Assembly (NCBI GenBank): GCA_015680685.1
Contig: MNCI01004082.1
Coordinates: 180,037 to 244,036 of the forward strand
Source: Gnetum montanum
Taxonomy: Eukaryota; Streptophyta; Gnetopsida; Gnetales; Gnetaceae
Length of the DNA: 64,000 nt
Direction of reading: 5' to 3'
Made by a program: the position numbers and the translations under genes. Positions 43,602 through 54,000 of this stretch are shown here, one piece after another. The notes under the pieces are model-generated. The model ran no database searches. It saw only the letters and a list, made by a program, of their open reading frames with translations, and was not told the origin of the DNA. Each line of letters begins with the position of its first letter. The stretch's first letter is position 1.

Positions 43602-44450
43602 CTTGGGAAGGCACCTATCAGCCCCTTTAGTAGTGGAAACCTCACATTAAGATTTCGATCCTTTGGCAAATGAATTCATCAAATTCTGGATGGATCGCAT
43701 CTAAGTTACCAAGTTATACATGGAAAAATCTATCTAGCACATGAAAAAATGTGTAGATAGGAGACCATTGGAGTTTGATGTTGGTGAATGGGCTTTCTTG
43801 AAAATGAATTATGTGATGTAGGTGAAACCGAAGAAGGAAGCTAGCTATAAGTTCTTAAGGCATTATGATGGGCCTTTCAAGATCCTTGCTTATGTCAATC
43901 CAGTTGCCTACAAATTACAGTTATTGGCATATTAAAAAATTTAATCGTAGGGACACTCATCCAACAATGCTTAGTTCCAAGGGGCCTTTAAATATTAAAG
44001 TAGTTAAGGATCAACAAATTCATTCCATCATCAACATGTGCATCATGGGTTATGCTCTAGATCAAAAGGTTGAATTCTTGATACATTGGTAGGGCACATC
44101 CAGTTGCCTACAAATTACAATTGTTGGCATATTAAAAAATTTAATCTTAGGGACACTCATCCAACAATGCTTAGTTCCAAGGGGCCTTTAAATATTAAAG
44201 TAGTTAAGGATCGACAAATTCATTCCATCATCGACATGTGCATCATGGGTTATGCTCTAGATCAGAAGGTTGAATTCTTGATACATTGGTAGGGCACATC
44301 CTTAGAGGAGAATACCTAGGAGGAGTGCCAAGCTCTCAAGAATAAGCAGACTTTCATTGCAAACTTCTATGCAAAGAACCATACTAATTTGTCCTTATGG
44401 ATGTACAAAGATTATCGAGCTGAGGCAACCACTTCTTGATGGGAGTTATT
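43602..44450 (+). pseudogene. C-terminal integrase and chromodomain of element D, with tandem duplication
   Basis: RRPLEFDVGEWAFLKMNYV, YKFLRHYDGPFKIL, VNPVAYKLQL is the GPY/F-type C-terminal integrase. Then HSIINMCIMGYALDQKVEFLIHW and EENTxEECQAL form a chromodomain (aromatic and WE positions recognisable), placing D among the chromoviruses. The chromodomain core lies inside a 200-bp direct duplication. Confidence 0.82.
43900..44299 (+). repeat. 200-bp tandem duplication covering the chromodomain of element D
   Basis: Copies 43900-44099 and 44100-44299 start at CCAGTTGCCTAC and have an exact 200-bp period with only a handful of substitutions. 200 is not a multiple of 3, so the frame breaks at the junction. 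The event postdates loss of function or caused it. Confidence 0.9.
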
Positions 44451-45031
44451 GTGTAGCCTAAAAAAAAGGTGAATTTATGACATGCTAGAAGACACCAATA
44501 TGGATTTGAAACAAACCACTTTTGAGAAGTGGAAAATCAATGTTTCATCTTTAAATTAAGGAGTTGGTTGATGCCAAAGTAAGGCTAGAATCCTAAAATC
44601 CTTGCACATGCTAGTGAAAGGCTATCACCAGCCATGGGGAATGGTTCCCCTAAGGTACAAAATAGTCTCTCCTTAATTACAAAAGAATCAACTCTACCCT
44701 CTCATTTCATAACCAAAGATAGAAGACTGGCTTTTATGTCAAGCAAGTAAATTTCACTCTGGGTAGAAAGGTTGGTACAATTTGCATGAAAAAGTGTAAA
44801 CCTTTTCTTCCTAAATCTAGGTTGCATGAACTTTTCTAAGCCTTTGTTGGATAGCAGGTTGAGTTCAACACTTTGTGCTTTATGGTTAAAGACTCCTAGT
44901 CATTAGATCTTCCTGCCTACAACTATCGAATGGGCTTCTAATTATTTGAAGTCCTTCAATATCGATTGGGACTCTTCACATTTGGAAAAACGTATGCTCC
45001 AAGGACATCACTTCTTTCAAGCAAGGGAGAG

Positions 45032-45232
45032 TATAGGAAGACATGTCGTGTTGGTGTATCAAAGATTGTTTCCCTCTAGAACAAAGGTCAAAGGAGTGTG
45101 TAAATCCCATCAAGTTCTATGCTATCTTAATTATCACTATAAAACTACATGGGCCATAATTCCTTATGAACCTTATCACAAGTATATGTAAACTTGTTGA
45201 CCTCCTTGGCTTAAGCTATAACACACCGCCCT
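45032..45232 (+). repeat. 3' LTR of element D, left part
   Basis: Purine tract AAGGGAGAG (45023-45031) precedes TATAGGAAGACATG, probably TGTAGG originally. Homologous to about 36893-37080. Confidence 0.75.
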
Positions 45233-46476
45233 AGTTGAGGTTTGAGACCATCTTTGAAGGATCACTTATTACATCTTAGATTGACTTCCTATGATGAAGC
45301 TAAAGCAATAGCCATGGATTTAGATAGGAGCCAGCATGAAGATACAACGTGTAGACAGAGGTGACAGGGGCAGAAGAGAGGATCGACATCTAGAGCGAGG
45401 CCTAGCCCCTCTAAGTAAGCTCATGGCCATGGAGGAGAGCGTCCAACACCCACTCATGGTCCTACTATGGGAGCTGGTCGTGGCGCTCTTGTTTGTTATA
45501 GAAGTAGGAGATACTAGCACTGAAGTAGTCACCAATCTATGCTTCCAACTCTTCAAATGCAGCCTGACAGGCTAGGCCCCAAGTAAAGTTAACCTCCTTC
45601 CTCAACAATCGAGTCAAAGGAGATGCTATGTGAGAAAAATGTTCCACAAACCTTCAGTAATATCCTGGTAACCCCAAGAAGCTTCACACCTCCGCTACTA
45701 GTTGTGGCCTAGGCCAATCACGAATTACTACAATCTTTGTAGGATCTACAAAGATACCAGCTCCTAACACCACATGTCTCAAGAACTGAATCTCTGATTG
45801 CCAAAAGGAACACTTGGATGGCTAAGCATATAGTTGGTACTCCCTCAAAGTCTATAAAACCATCCGCAAGTGCTCTACATGTAATTCCTCATTAAGAGAA
45901 CATACTAAGATATCATCTATGAATACAATCATAAATTGATCTAGGAATGGCCGCATCACACTATTCATGTATAATAAATAATTCAAACAAAAAAGAAAAA
46001 AGAAAAAGTAACTCACATGACATGAGGAAAGTGCATCATTGGTTTTCTTTTGTTTTGTTAAAACATAAAGTAAACATATAGGTTTTATATTGTTTTGTCC
46101 ATTGCCTCCAGGTGTCCATTCTTTTCTATTTTTTTTTTTTCTACTCTCTTCCTTTTTTTTTGGATTTTAAGCCTTGTGGATGATTTTCGCTTGCTCTAAG
46201 CCTAGATTTGGGATTGTTGCAGTCATATCTACGTGAATGCAAAACTTGTTGGGAGCAAAACAAAATCTTGCTAGATTTTTGAGGATTTTCTAGTTGTTTT
46301 GGCCTTTTTGCCCAACAATTGTAATTGGTGGGTTGTCTTTACCTTTCCCCTTTATTTTTGTGTTGGATTAGTGTATATAATTATGCAATGTGGGCATGTG
46401 GGGCAAATAGCTTAGGAATTGAGCTTGAACATGTGATTTTTTCTATTTTCCCACCAAATGGGATGTAGCACAAACC
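45233..46476. mobile_element. Insertion in the 3' LTR of element D, made of gypsy gag and inverted RT fragments
   Basis: Flanked by ACCGCCCT (45225-45232) and ACCACCCT (46477-46484). On the plus strand 45280-45510 reads a gag end (YDEAKAIAMDLDRS, then RGSTSRARPSPSK, GGERPTPTHGPTMGAGRGA). On the minus strand 45970-45540 reads chromovirus RT (VFIDDIL, RxVLxTLREYQLYA, SKCSFW, DWPRPQLVAEV, SFLGLPGYYWRFVEHFS). The two pieces are head to head, so this is a rearranged fragment. The rest (45970-46476) is AT-rich with no coding signal. Confidence 0.65.
45540..45970 (-). pseudogene. Chromovirus RT fragment
   Basis: The minus-strand reading gives the region from the YxDD-like VFIDDILV through SFLGLPGYYWRFVE and LTRLLRKEVNFTWG. 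A few stops. Distinct in sequence from the RT of element D. Confidence 0.75.
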
Positions 46477-46777
46477 ACCACCCTTCTTTTCAAAATGGAG
46501 CTTAAGACTAGATGTGTTAAAATAGGAAAGCATCTTAACTCTTTAAGTGTTTTGGTATTACATGTGTATGCATATCTCATCAATTTCGTTACATACTTAT
46601 CTAAATGACATATCCAAAACCTTTAAACATGACTAATGGGTTGTGTGCTCTTATGTTGTGTTTGCAAGGTACTATAAGCTTTGAGGCATAGTTCACCTTG
46701 AGTTCACCTTTTCTTATAGTTGTTTTTGAACTCTCAAGTAGTGTTGAACAATGTTTTCCAAAGGCAACATTGTTACA
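46477..46777 (+). repeat. 3' LTR of element D, right part
   Basis: Aligned with 37071-37392; ends CAACATTGTTACA at 46777. Confidence 0.8.
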
Positions 46778-48031
46778 ACTATGAACACTATCCATAACAC
46801 TCCAAGAAGAGCCTATAAGTATCACCAAATAATATTCTATCTATAATGCTAACCTATTTGCTCCAAGCAACTATGTGTCTTAGTACTAAAGAAGAAAATT
46901 CTAAAGGGCAAGGGGACCATACTTGGTACACAACAATGAGAATTCAAAAAGATTTATTACAAAACTTTGGATCAATTATTCTTCTAGGATGAAAATTGGA
47001 TTGAAAAGATTTATTACAAAACTTTGGATCAATTATTCTTCTAGGATGAAAATTGGATTGAAATACATCGACTTTGCTAAATGATTAATCGGATAATTTC
47101 TAATACAATAGATGAACAAAAAATTTAACACCCTCAACGAAAGTATAGATATATATTAACATTAAGCCAATTTAACTTTTTTGCTATACTTTAACATTAA
47201 TTGTTACCTTTCATCTCAACTAGCCAATAAATTATAATGCTATTTATTCTCTGTAACCCTTGTGCCTTGTGCTAACATCCAAGGCACTCACAGCGACCTG
47301 GTTTGAGTGACAATTAGCTACTTTCGGAGACTTCTCCGTGCCCAAGAGAAGGTTACTACAAACACAAAATCAATTGCAACTGATAATGAATCCAGTACAA
47401 TTTGAATAATGATACAACGTAATTCTCTTTTATAAAGTGCCAGGCCATAAAAACTAAGGCAAAATATTGTTTGTTATCCTAAACCAGTGATAAAGACAAT
47501 TATTGCATCGTACGATCTAGGAAACACAATTTCCAAAAGATGTCTGCTTCATGATTCTGCAAGCATAAATGTCTAAGCTTTAAAAAGCAATCTAAAAGTA
47601 AGTGTCTTGGCGAAGAAATGTGTAGCTCATGGACTAAGACAGAAAGAAACATTCTGCCATAGTGAACCAGGAATGTAATATATCAATACAATTCAGAAAT
47701 AGATAATTGCACAATAACGTGGCAAATGTAACACAAAATCAAACAAGCATATATGAAATGTAGGTAATAACTGCATCAAAGAATGTTGTTACCTTTCCTA
47801 AAATCCACAACGAAAATTTGAACTCCGAAGGAAACTTGCAATTACAAGTTTCTCCACATACCACAGATTATGCATGGCTTACCTTTCCGGATTATGCTTT
47901 AAAACAGTTCAGTATAACATTTTCTCTCTTTCTGCCTCTCAACCATTTTGACTCCAAAATTTCGTGAAATTTCAAACAGTTCAGCATATCTATCATATTG
48001 AGGAAATTAAAAGAAAAAACAGGATGAAAGT
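46778..48031. other. Region 3' of the POL5-like gene
   Basis: AT-rich intergenic sequence. It holds the 57-bp tandem duplication (46947-47060) and, near 48020-48036, an AATAAA overlapping the stop codon on the minus strand. No gene was seen. Confidence 0.5.
46947..47060. repeat. 57-bp perfect tandem duplication
   Basis: Two identical copies (AAAAGATTTATTACAAAAC ... GAAAATTGGATTG) at 46947-47003 and 47004-47060. A recent duplication with no coding content. Confidence 0.9.
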
Positions 48032-51000
48032 TTATTTGCAGGACACGGATTTAGACTGAAAGGAGGTAAAGCCATCGGACTTGAGAAGTTTGGCGAATGA
48101 CTTCTCCAGCTTAAAAACAGAGATTGCTTTTTGCAATTTTTCGCACAACTGTTTTACTACCTTGCGATGATCACGATTAGTTGATGGCTTTTGCAGAAAG
48201 GATTGAATGAGCTCTGAAAGTGAGGGCAGATGGTCCTTCAGCAACTTTAAATGATTCAATCTGTCTGCCTCAGAAGAAACCTGCAACGGCTTTAAAATTT
48301 CATCCATTAAGGACAAAGCTTCGTATTGTAAATAACCTGATCTAGAAGTCTGACGTTGCAAAAATTCAGATCTAGCAGCTTGGCATCTATTGATTAGCAT
48401 CCCAAAAATTGGAACACCAATCCAATGATTGCGCTTTAGAACCTCCTTGATAAAGCTTGCTTTCAGTCGGCATTTCCGACTTACAAAGAAATCTTCGATT
48501 GCAGATGACAGCAGCTCTCTGGCTTTGTTTAGCTCGGATTCATCAAAGTTCCCATGCATAACTTTTAACAACCAGCAAACGCAATCTTGGCCCAAAGAAT
48601 TTGTCGTCAAGTTCTTGAGCCGACAGCTCAGCTTTAAAATCTTTTCTAACACATCTTCTAGCACATTCAACTGTACTCCGTCACCTTTCGGGTAAGATTT
48701 TCCTTTACAAATCCTTCGTTGTACAAGACTCTGTATTTTATCAGTTAGTTGTTTGTTGCCTCCATTCGAAGAAGAGTTAACATAAGCCTGGATAAGATGT
48801 GAAAAAGCAATTACTACAAGAGGGCTGCTCGAGTTTCTGATCAAAAATTGCTCCAGCAGAGAAAGAACTCTCAGTTTGAAGTTCTTTAGTTGTATTTGGG
48901 CATCCGTGCCCCCACCACCGCTTTTCTTATTTTGTAAAATTTTCACCAAGTGTTCGTCCATTCTGAACATTGCATCATCATCAAGATCGCTGTTAACAGA
49001 CTGGTTATCTTCCTCATCCTTGTCAGCAAAAATCCGCTTTCCCTGCCTTTCTGGATTATCATCGGTACTACCACCATCCTCTTCAGATTCATCCAATTCA
49101 TCTCCGCTTGAAGCCTCCTCAATATCTATAAGGTCCTCTTCATCACTCTCTTCAAGTATTACGTGTTTGCGACGAACTGGTTGAAGATCTTTTGTTATTA
49201 TTCGAAGCATGCTCATGATTCCTGATTCTGTCACACTCTTGCAAAAGCATCTAAAAACCTGATATCCAAAATGAAAGCACTCGCATCAGAAAAAACTCAA
49301 AAAGCGATAAAATGAAAACAAACATACAAAAAACAGTCAGGAATCCTGCAAACCTAATAAGAGCTACCTGCTCAACGGCTGACCTAACAGGTCCTGGTGA
49401 ATGTGGTAGTAACGAAAGCAATGCATCTACTAATACATCCATGAAAGCAGGTTCATCTGAATCTTCGGAGCAAGGAGCAATTTCCTCTAGAACATTTACA
49501 AAAGATTTATTACAACATATAAGTAACTCTGAAGCTACTTCAGATACCTCTGCAGCCCTGGTAGGGATCTGAAGCAACAACTGCACAAGAAGATAGCGCA
49601 TTGCTTGGATTTTACTGTAATTGGCATCTCCCTTATCACAAGAAAACAACTGTCCAAGAAAACCAAACAAACAAACAAAAACGCTTGAATAAGTCGTTAA
49701 ATTGACAAGAAATTAGCAACATGAAAAGGACTGTATCATAAAAACAACATGAATGGAATTTTATTTCACGCCATTTGAAATTAACAAAACGAAAACAAAA
49801 TAAATTTATATAAGAGGATTTCCGTACAACTTCAAAAAGCCGCTCTTCTGCATCTTGCAATTTATTGAAAATGGATCCTTCGTCATTGTTCAGTGACCAG
49901 AATAGTGACACAGATGGTATGTTTTGTAAGGTGCCTATAAAGCGTATTGCATATGCTGCCAAATCATTTGACTCAAAGGAACTCATATTATCTGTTTCAA
50001 CATTATATTCTAGATGTTTAGGAGAATTCAAAAAATTCTGAGCATCTGCTAATATTTGTTGCATTTTCTCTATACAAAACCTTCTCACTGCTACAGAGGC
50101 AGGCTGCTTTGGCCATTTCAACTTTTGCTGCAATTCAAAGGAAGTGACCTCTGTGCTTAAAGAAGCAGTGAATAACCCCTGTAATGCAAGAAACTTCAGA
50201 ACCTCTATATGAAGTGCAACTCTAGAAGCAAAATCAAGATTATTGATCTCCTCTTTAGTCGGGTCAAGGTTATTAATTTTCAACACATGGTATAAAGAAT
50301 CAATGATCCATGGCCTGAGATTATCATCAGAAGATTTAATAACTTCAGACAAACTTTCATTTGCTTCAGAAACAGGCTCATCACTGTTACTGCTCTTTCC
50401 CACAGTCTCAAATATAGTATCTTCTGAGATAAGTTTATCGTTTTGGCATGCTGCATCCAAAAACAAGGCATTCAGATTTTGGACGAGAAGAAAGTATCCT
50501 GATTTTGAGTTGATTTTCTTCATCATGTTCCTAACAGTCTGTGTTTTCGTAATATTATCAAAGCTTCCATTACTCTTCTGCTGCAAAGCTATAATAACTG
50601 CTACCCTACGATTGTCACTATCATCAGTTGTGTTTTGAAGTTCCTCCAAGCAATGTTGAGCCATTTTAAACAAACGATTATCTTTTGCTGACAGGGTATC
50701 TTGCATGCATTGCACAAACATATCTGATAAGATGATTTCAATGCAGGAAGCTGGTATGCGTGGAAGAATCATGCGGAATATATTCATAGCTAGATGTTTT
50801 CGGTCATGAGATGATGGCAGAAGTGATCTTTCAACACCAATTTGCCATAGACTATACAGCTTTTTGGCAAGGTTCTTTTCTGATGTATTTGGTTTCTTAC
50901 TTCTCTTTCTTCTCTTGCTCGAATGTGCTGGAGGCGTATCATCATTAACAACACCTCTATCAGCAAACAAAATATCTACCAGAACTTGCCACACAGAATG

Positions 51001-54000
51001 CACACGAGGATGACAAAAGGAAGATTCCTATAAAGGCAATTAAAATAAAATATTAGTTCCTGCGATTATACAGGTGACAGAAAATGCCATTAATAAAATA
51101 ACTTGCAGCAGTTTATCACCTTCAACGCCGGTACCAAGTATGACATATGCTCTGCTGTAAATATGTCACCGGTGTTACCGGTCTTGGGTAACATCCTGCA
51201 AACATTTTTCAACTCTGCAGGATATTTTTCATAAAGCTTCAAAGATAACAATAACGTATCAGCATTGCCACTCTCTGGACCTCGGTCTAACCAATCTTTT
51301 AGAAGAGGAACACCCATTATAGTACTTGACACTCTATTCCCAGGAACCTGCATATAAATTAAAAATAATATCTCAAAAATTCCTGGATGATGTCACGTGA
51401 GACAAAAGAACGTTAAAGAGGCATTAATATAATGACTTATACCAAACTATCGAATAAAAGATACTTTATATCTTAAAACAATAAAATGCACAAAAGAAAT
51501 TACTACTTGAGAAAAATAAAGAAGTACATTGAGTTATGTTCCTGTGGAAAAAACAAACATGAACATCCTGGTTGGCGCTCAGAAGTTGTAACTCACCATG
51601 TTTACAGAATTACAGTTCAAATCATGCACATTGATTCATTAACCAATGAACCACACACGATACAAGTTTTAAGAGTTAGTTTATACCTTTTACATTTAGA
51701 GTTAAATGTCAAAACAAATCTAAGGTTCTAACATATATTAAAATGATCAGCATTTCTTACATGTTCTTTTGAACAGGTAAAAAGAAGATTTTATTAATTA
51801 TAGATTTGGATTTGGAGTATATCTACGAACTAAGTGGGATAGAGGTCAACTGAGGATGGTGATCCAGAATAAACAATTTTTAGTAACCATTTATGTAGAC
51901 AATTTAATAAAGCATTTATTCATCGAGCATAAAGCAATCTAAGAAATATTTGGAAAGAAATAAATTTAAATGATGGATACTTTTACACCACCATCTATTT
52001 CATGGTTTAGATCATTTCATTTCCAAACTTCAAAAATGGCATCCTTCCAAAAGATCCCTTGTGTACTAATAGCCAGAATCTAATAACCTCATCAAAGAAA
52101 AGGTAGCCCCCATAAAATCAAATTTGTGTTCATAAAATTGAACCACCTGCCACACTAGCAGTAACATTATAGGAATGTTTCAATTTAGGATCATACTTTG
52201 GCTATGACGACTTCAAGGTAATTCTTTTGTCATGTTGGTGAGATGCTAACTGCAAAATAAAGTGTTAAATAAATTATCATAGAGATTTAATGTCGCGAAA
52301 GGATATGCTTGTAACAAGCCCCCTTTTTTCGAATACCTTTTTTGCACCAACCCTCTTTTAAAAGCTTTCGAAAAAGGTATTCACCTAAGTCGGTATAGCT
52401 AACTTTCAGAATTTGTTTATTGAAGAAGGGTAACACAAGCAGCAATAGTGTATCATTTATTGATGATACATGATCAAGCTTAGCCCAAAAATATTTGAGT
52501 TAATGTAGCCAATGCCACATCATTGACTAAAACTATATCATGATGATTAGCCAAGCTGTTATTTTAGTTGACAATTACATGAATCAATTCTACACTGCCA
52601 CGTTCTTTATATATGTGTATTTGGGTTAAAGTGCTAAATGCTAGCTATTTTCGGCAGGCTTTATTCCTGTTGATATTGCACTGTGTAAGGGTCGGTAACT
52701 AGTCATTATAAAATCTAAAACTACAGGTCATTATAGAACTGTACATTTTAATCTTGACAATTGTTCTGTGATTTCGAGTTGATATACCGTCTATGATTTA
52801 TGCAGTTTGAAAATGTGACAGCGGCGCCTCAGTAATAGCTCAAACTCATAACTTGTCAGTGAACCTTGACTTGCTGATTACAGGTTCTGAGTATAACCAT
52901 TAGGTTCAAAGTTCAAATACATACATGCTACATGGAAGCACAGTACACATTGCAGTTTGTCAGGTAGACAACTGGCTCCAAAAACTATTGTCAGTTTACC
53001 CACCTACACCAATAGGGTAAGGGCAACGACAAAAGTGATTTAGTACATATAAAAGATATACCCTCTATTAAATATGTATGCCCTAAATCCTAAGATTACT
53101 TTTTAAGCTTAAACATTGTAAAGAGAACCCATGGAAATGTTCTAAAATATCAAGACCAGAATTTCTACGATACCATGGGTTCCTGAAAACTCTGAATACA
53201 ATGTATCCAGGGATCAACCAATAAGAGTAAAACTGAACACCAAGGCGAAGAATATAGCTTTTACTCTCAAGTAGCAGTACAAATAAACTAGCCATTATTT
53301 TCATCAATAACATAGGGAACACTGTTGCTGCAATTACATTTAAGAGGGGTAGTAATTAAAAACAGAAGCACCAATGCAACACAATGTGATCTAAAAGGAA
53401 ACATAGTAAGTTTTAGCAATCAATGTATACCCTGGAGTGAAATACGAAAATAGTATACAATCATCTGAGAAATCTTAATAGACATGATAAGAATAGAACA
53501 GAACATTACAAAACATACGATGATCTGGGGAATTTTTTTTTATTTTTTTTTTTTTGAAGCAACTCTTTAATTGCAATTACATGTCTATTTGTACTAGTAA
53601 AAACTTACAATCAGAGATTATTACATACAAAAAATTTTGAATAAATAATTAAAAACTAAATTATGAAAAAGAAACTTAAAATACTAGGTAGGATCTTAGT
53701 AGAAAAATCAAATCTAGCTAAAAATGAAAGAAAAACTAATTAAGTGTTTATGCCTAATTTTTAATGTGTTACAACATGAAACACTAATAAGATCCTCTCT
53801 AATATATATGGCTGAAAGATAAAATATTACAGAAAAAGAAGTCAACTGGCAATTTAATATTTATTATTCCACGGATGCGAATATTTCTTAGATCCTATAT
53901 GACATTTATTTTTTGTCCTCAATTTGATTCTATGCATAACCTATTTCCCTAGAATAAACAAATTTACATTTAAGTAGACCATGTCAAATCCAAACCTTTT

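Larger units (their letters stand above)
36893..46777 (+). mobile_element. Element D: decayed chromovirus (Ty3/gypsy with chromodomain)
   Basis: LTRs of about 500 bp: 5' about 36893-37392, 3' 45032 to about 45232 plus about 46477-46777. A primer site resembling initiator tRNA-Met (TTGGTATCAAAGCC) follows the 5' LTR. Interior order is gag with a CCHC relic, protease, RT, RNase H, integrase and chromodomain. Two solo LTRs sit inside pol (40355-41341, 42721-43601) and another insertion splits the 3' LTR. Stops are abundant, mainly TAG/TAA/TGA at expected Gln, Arg or Trp. The left LTR boundary is approximate: the first base is not a clear TG and no target duplication was confirmed. Confidence 0.82.

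Noticed and set aside
45320-45575. Overlapping frames on both strands, one Arg/Ser-rich
   Set aside because: The true reading here is the gag end in another frame; the listed frames are shadows.
51486-51731. 81-codon plus-strand frame in intron 3
   Set aside because: No domain, no start context, AT-rich intron sequence.
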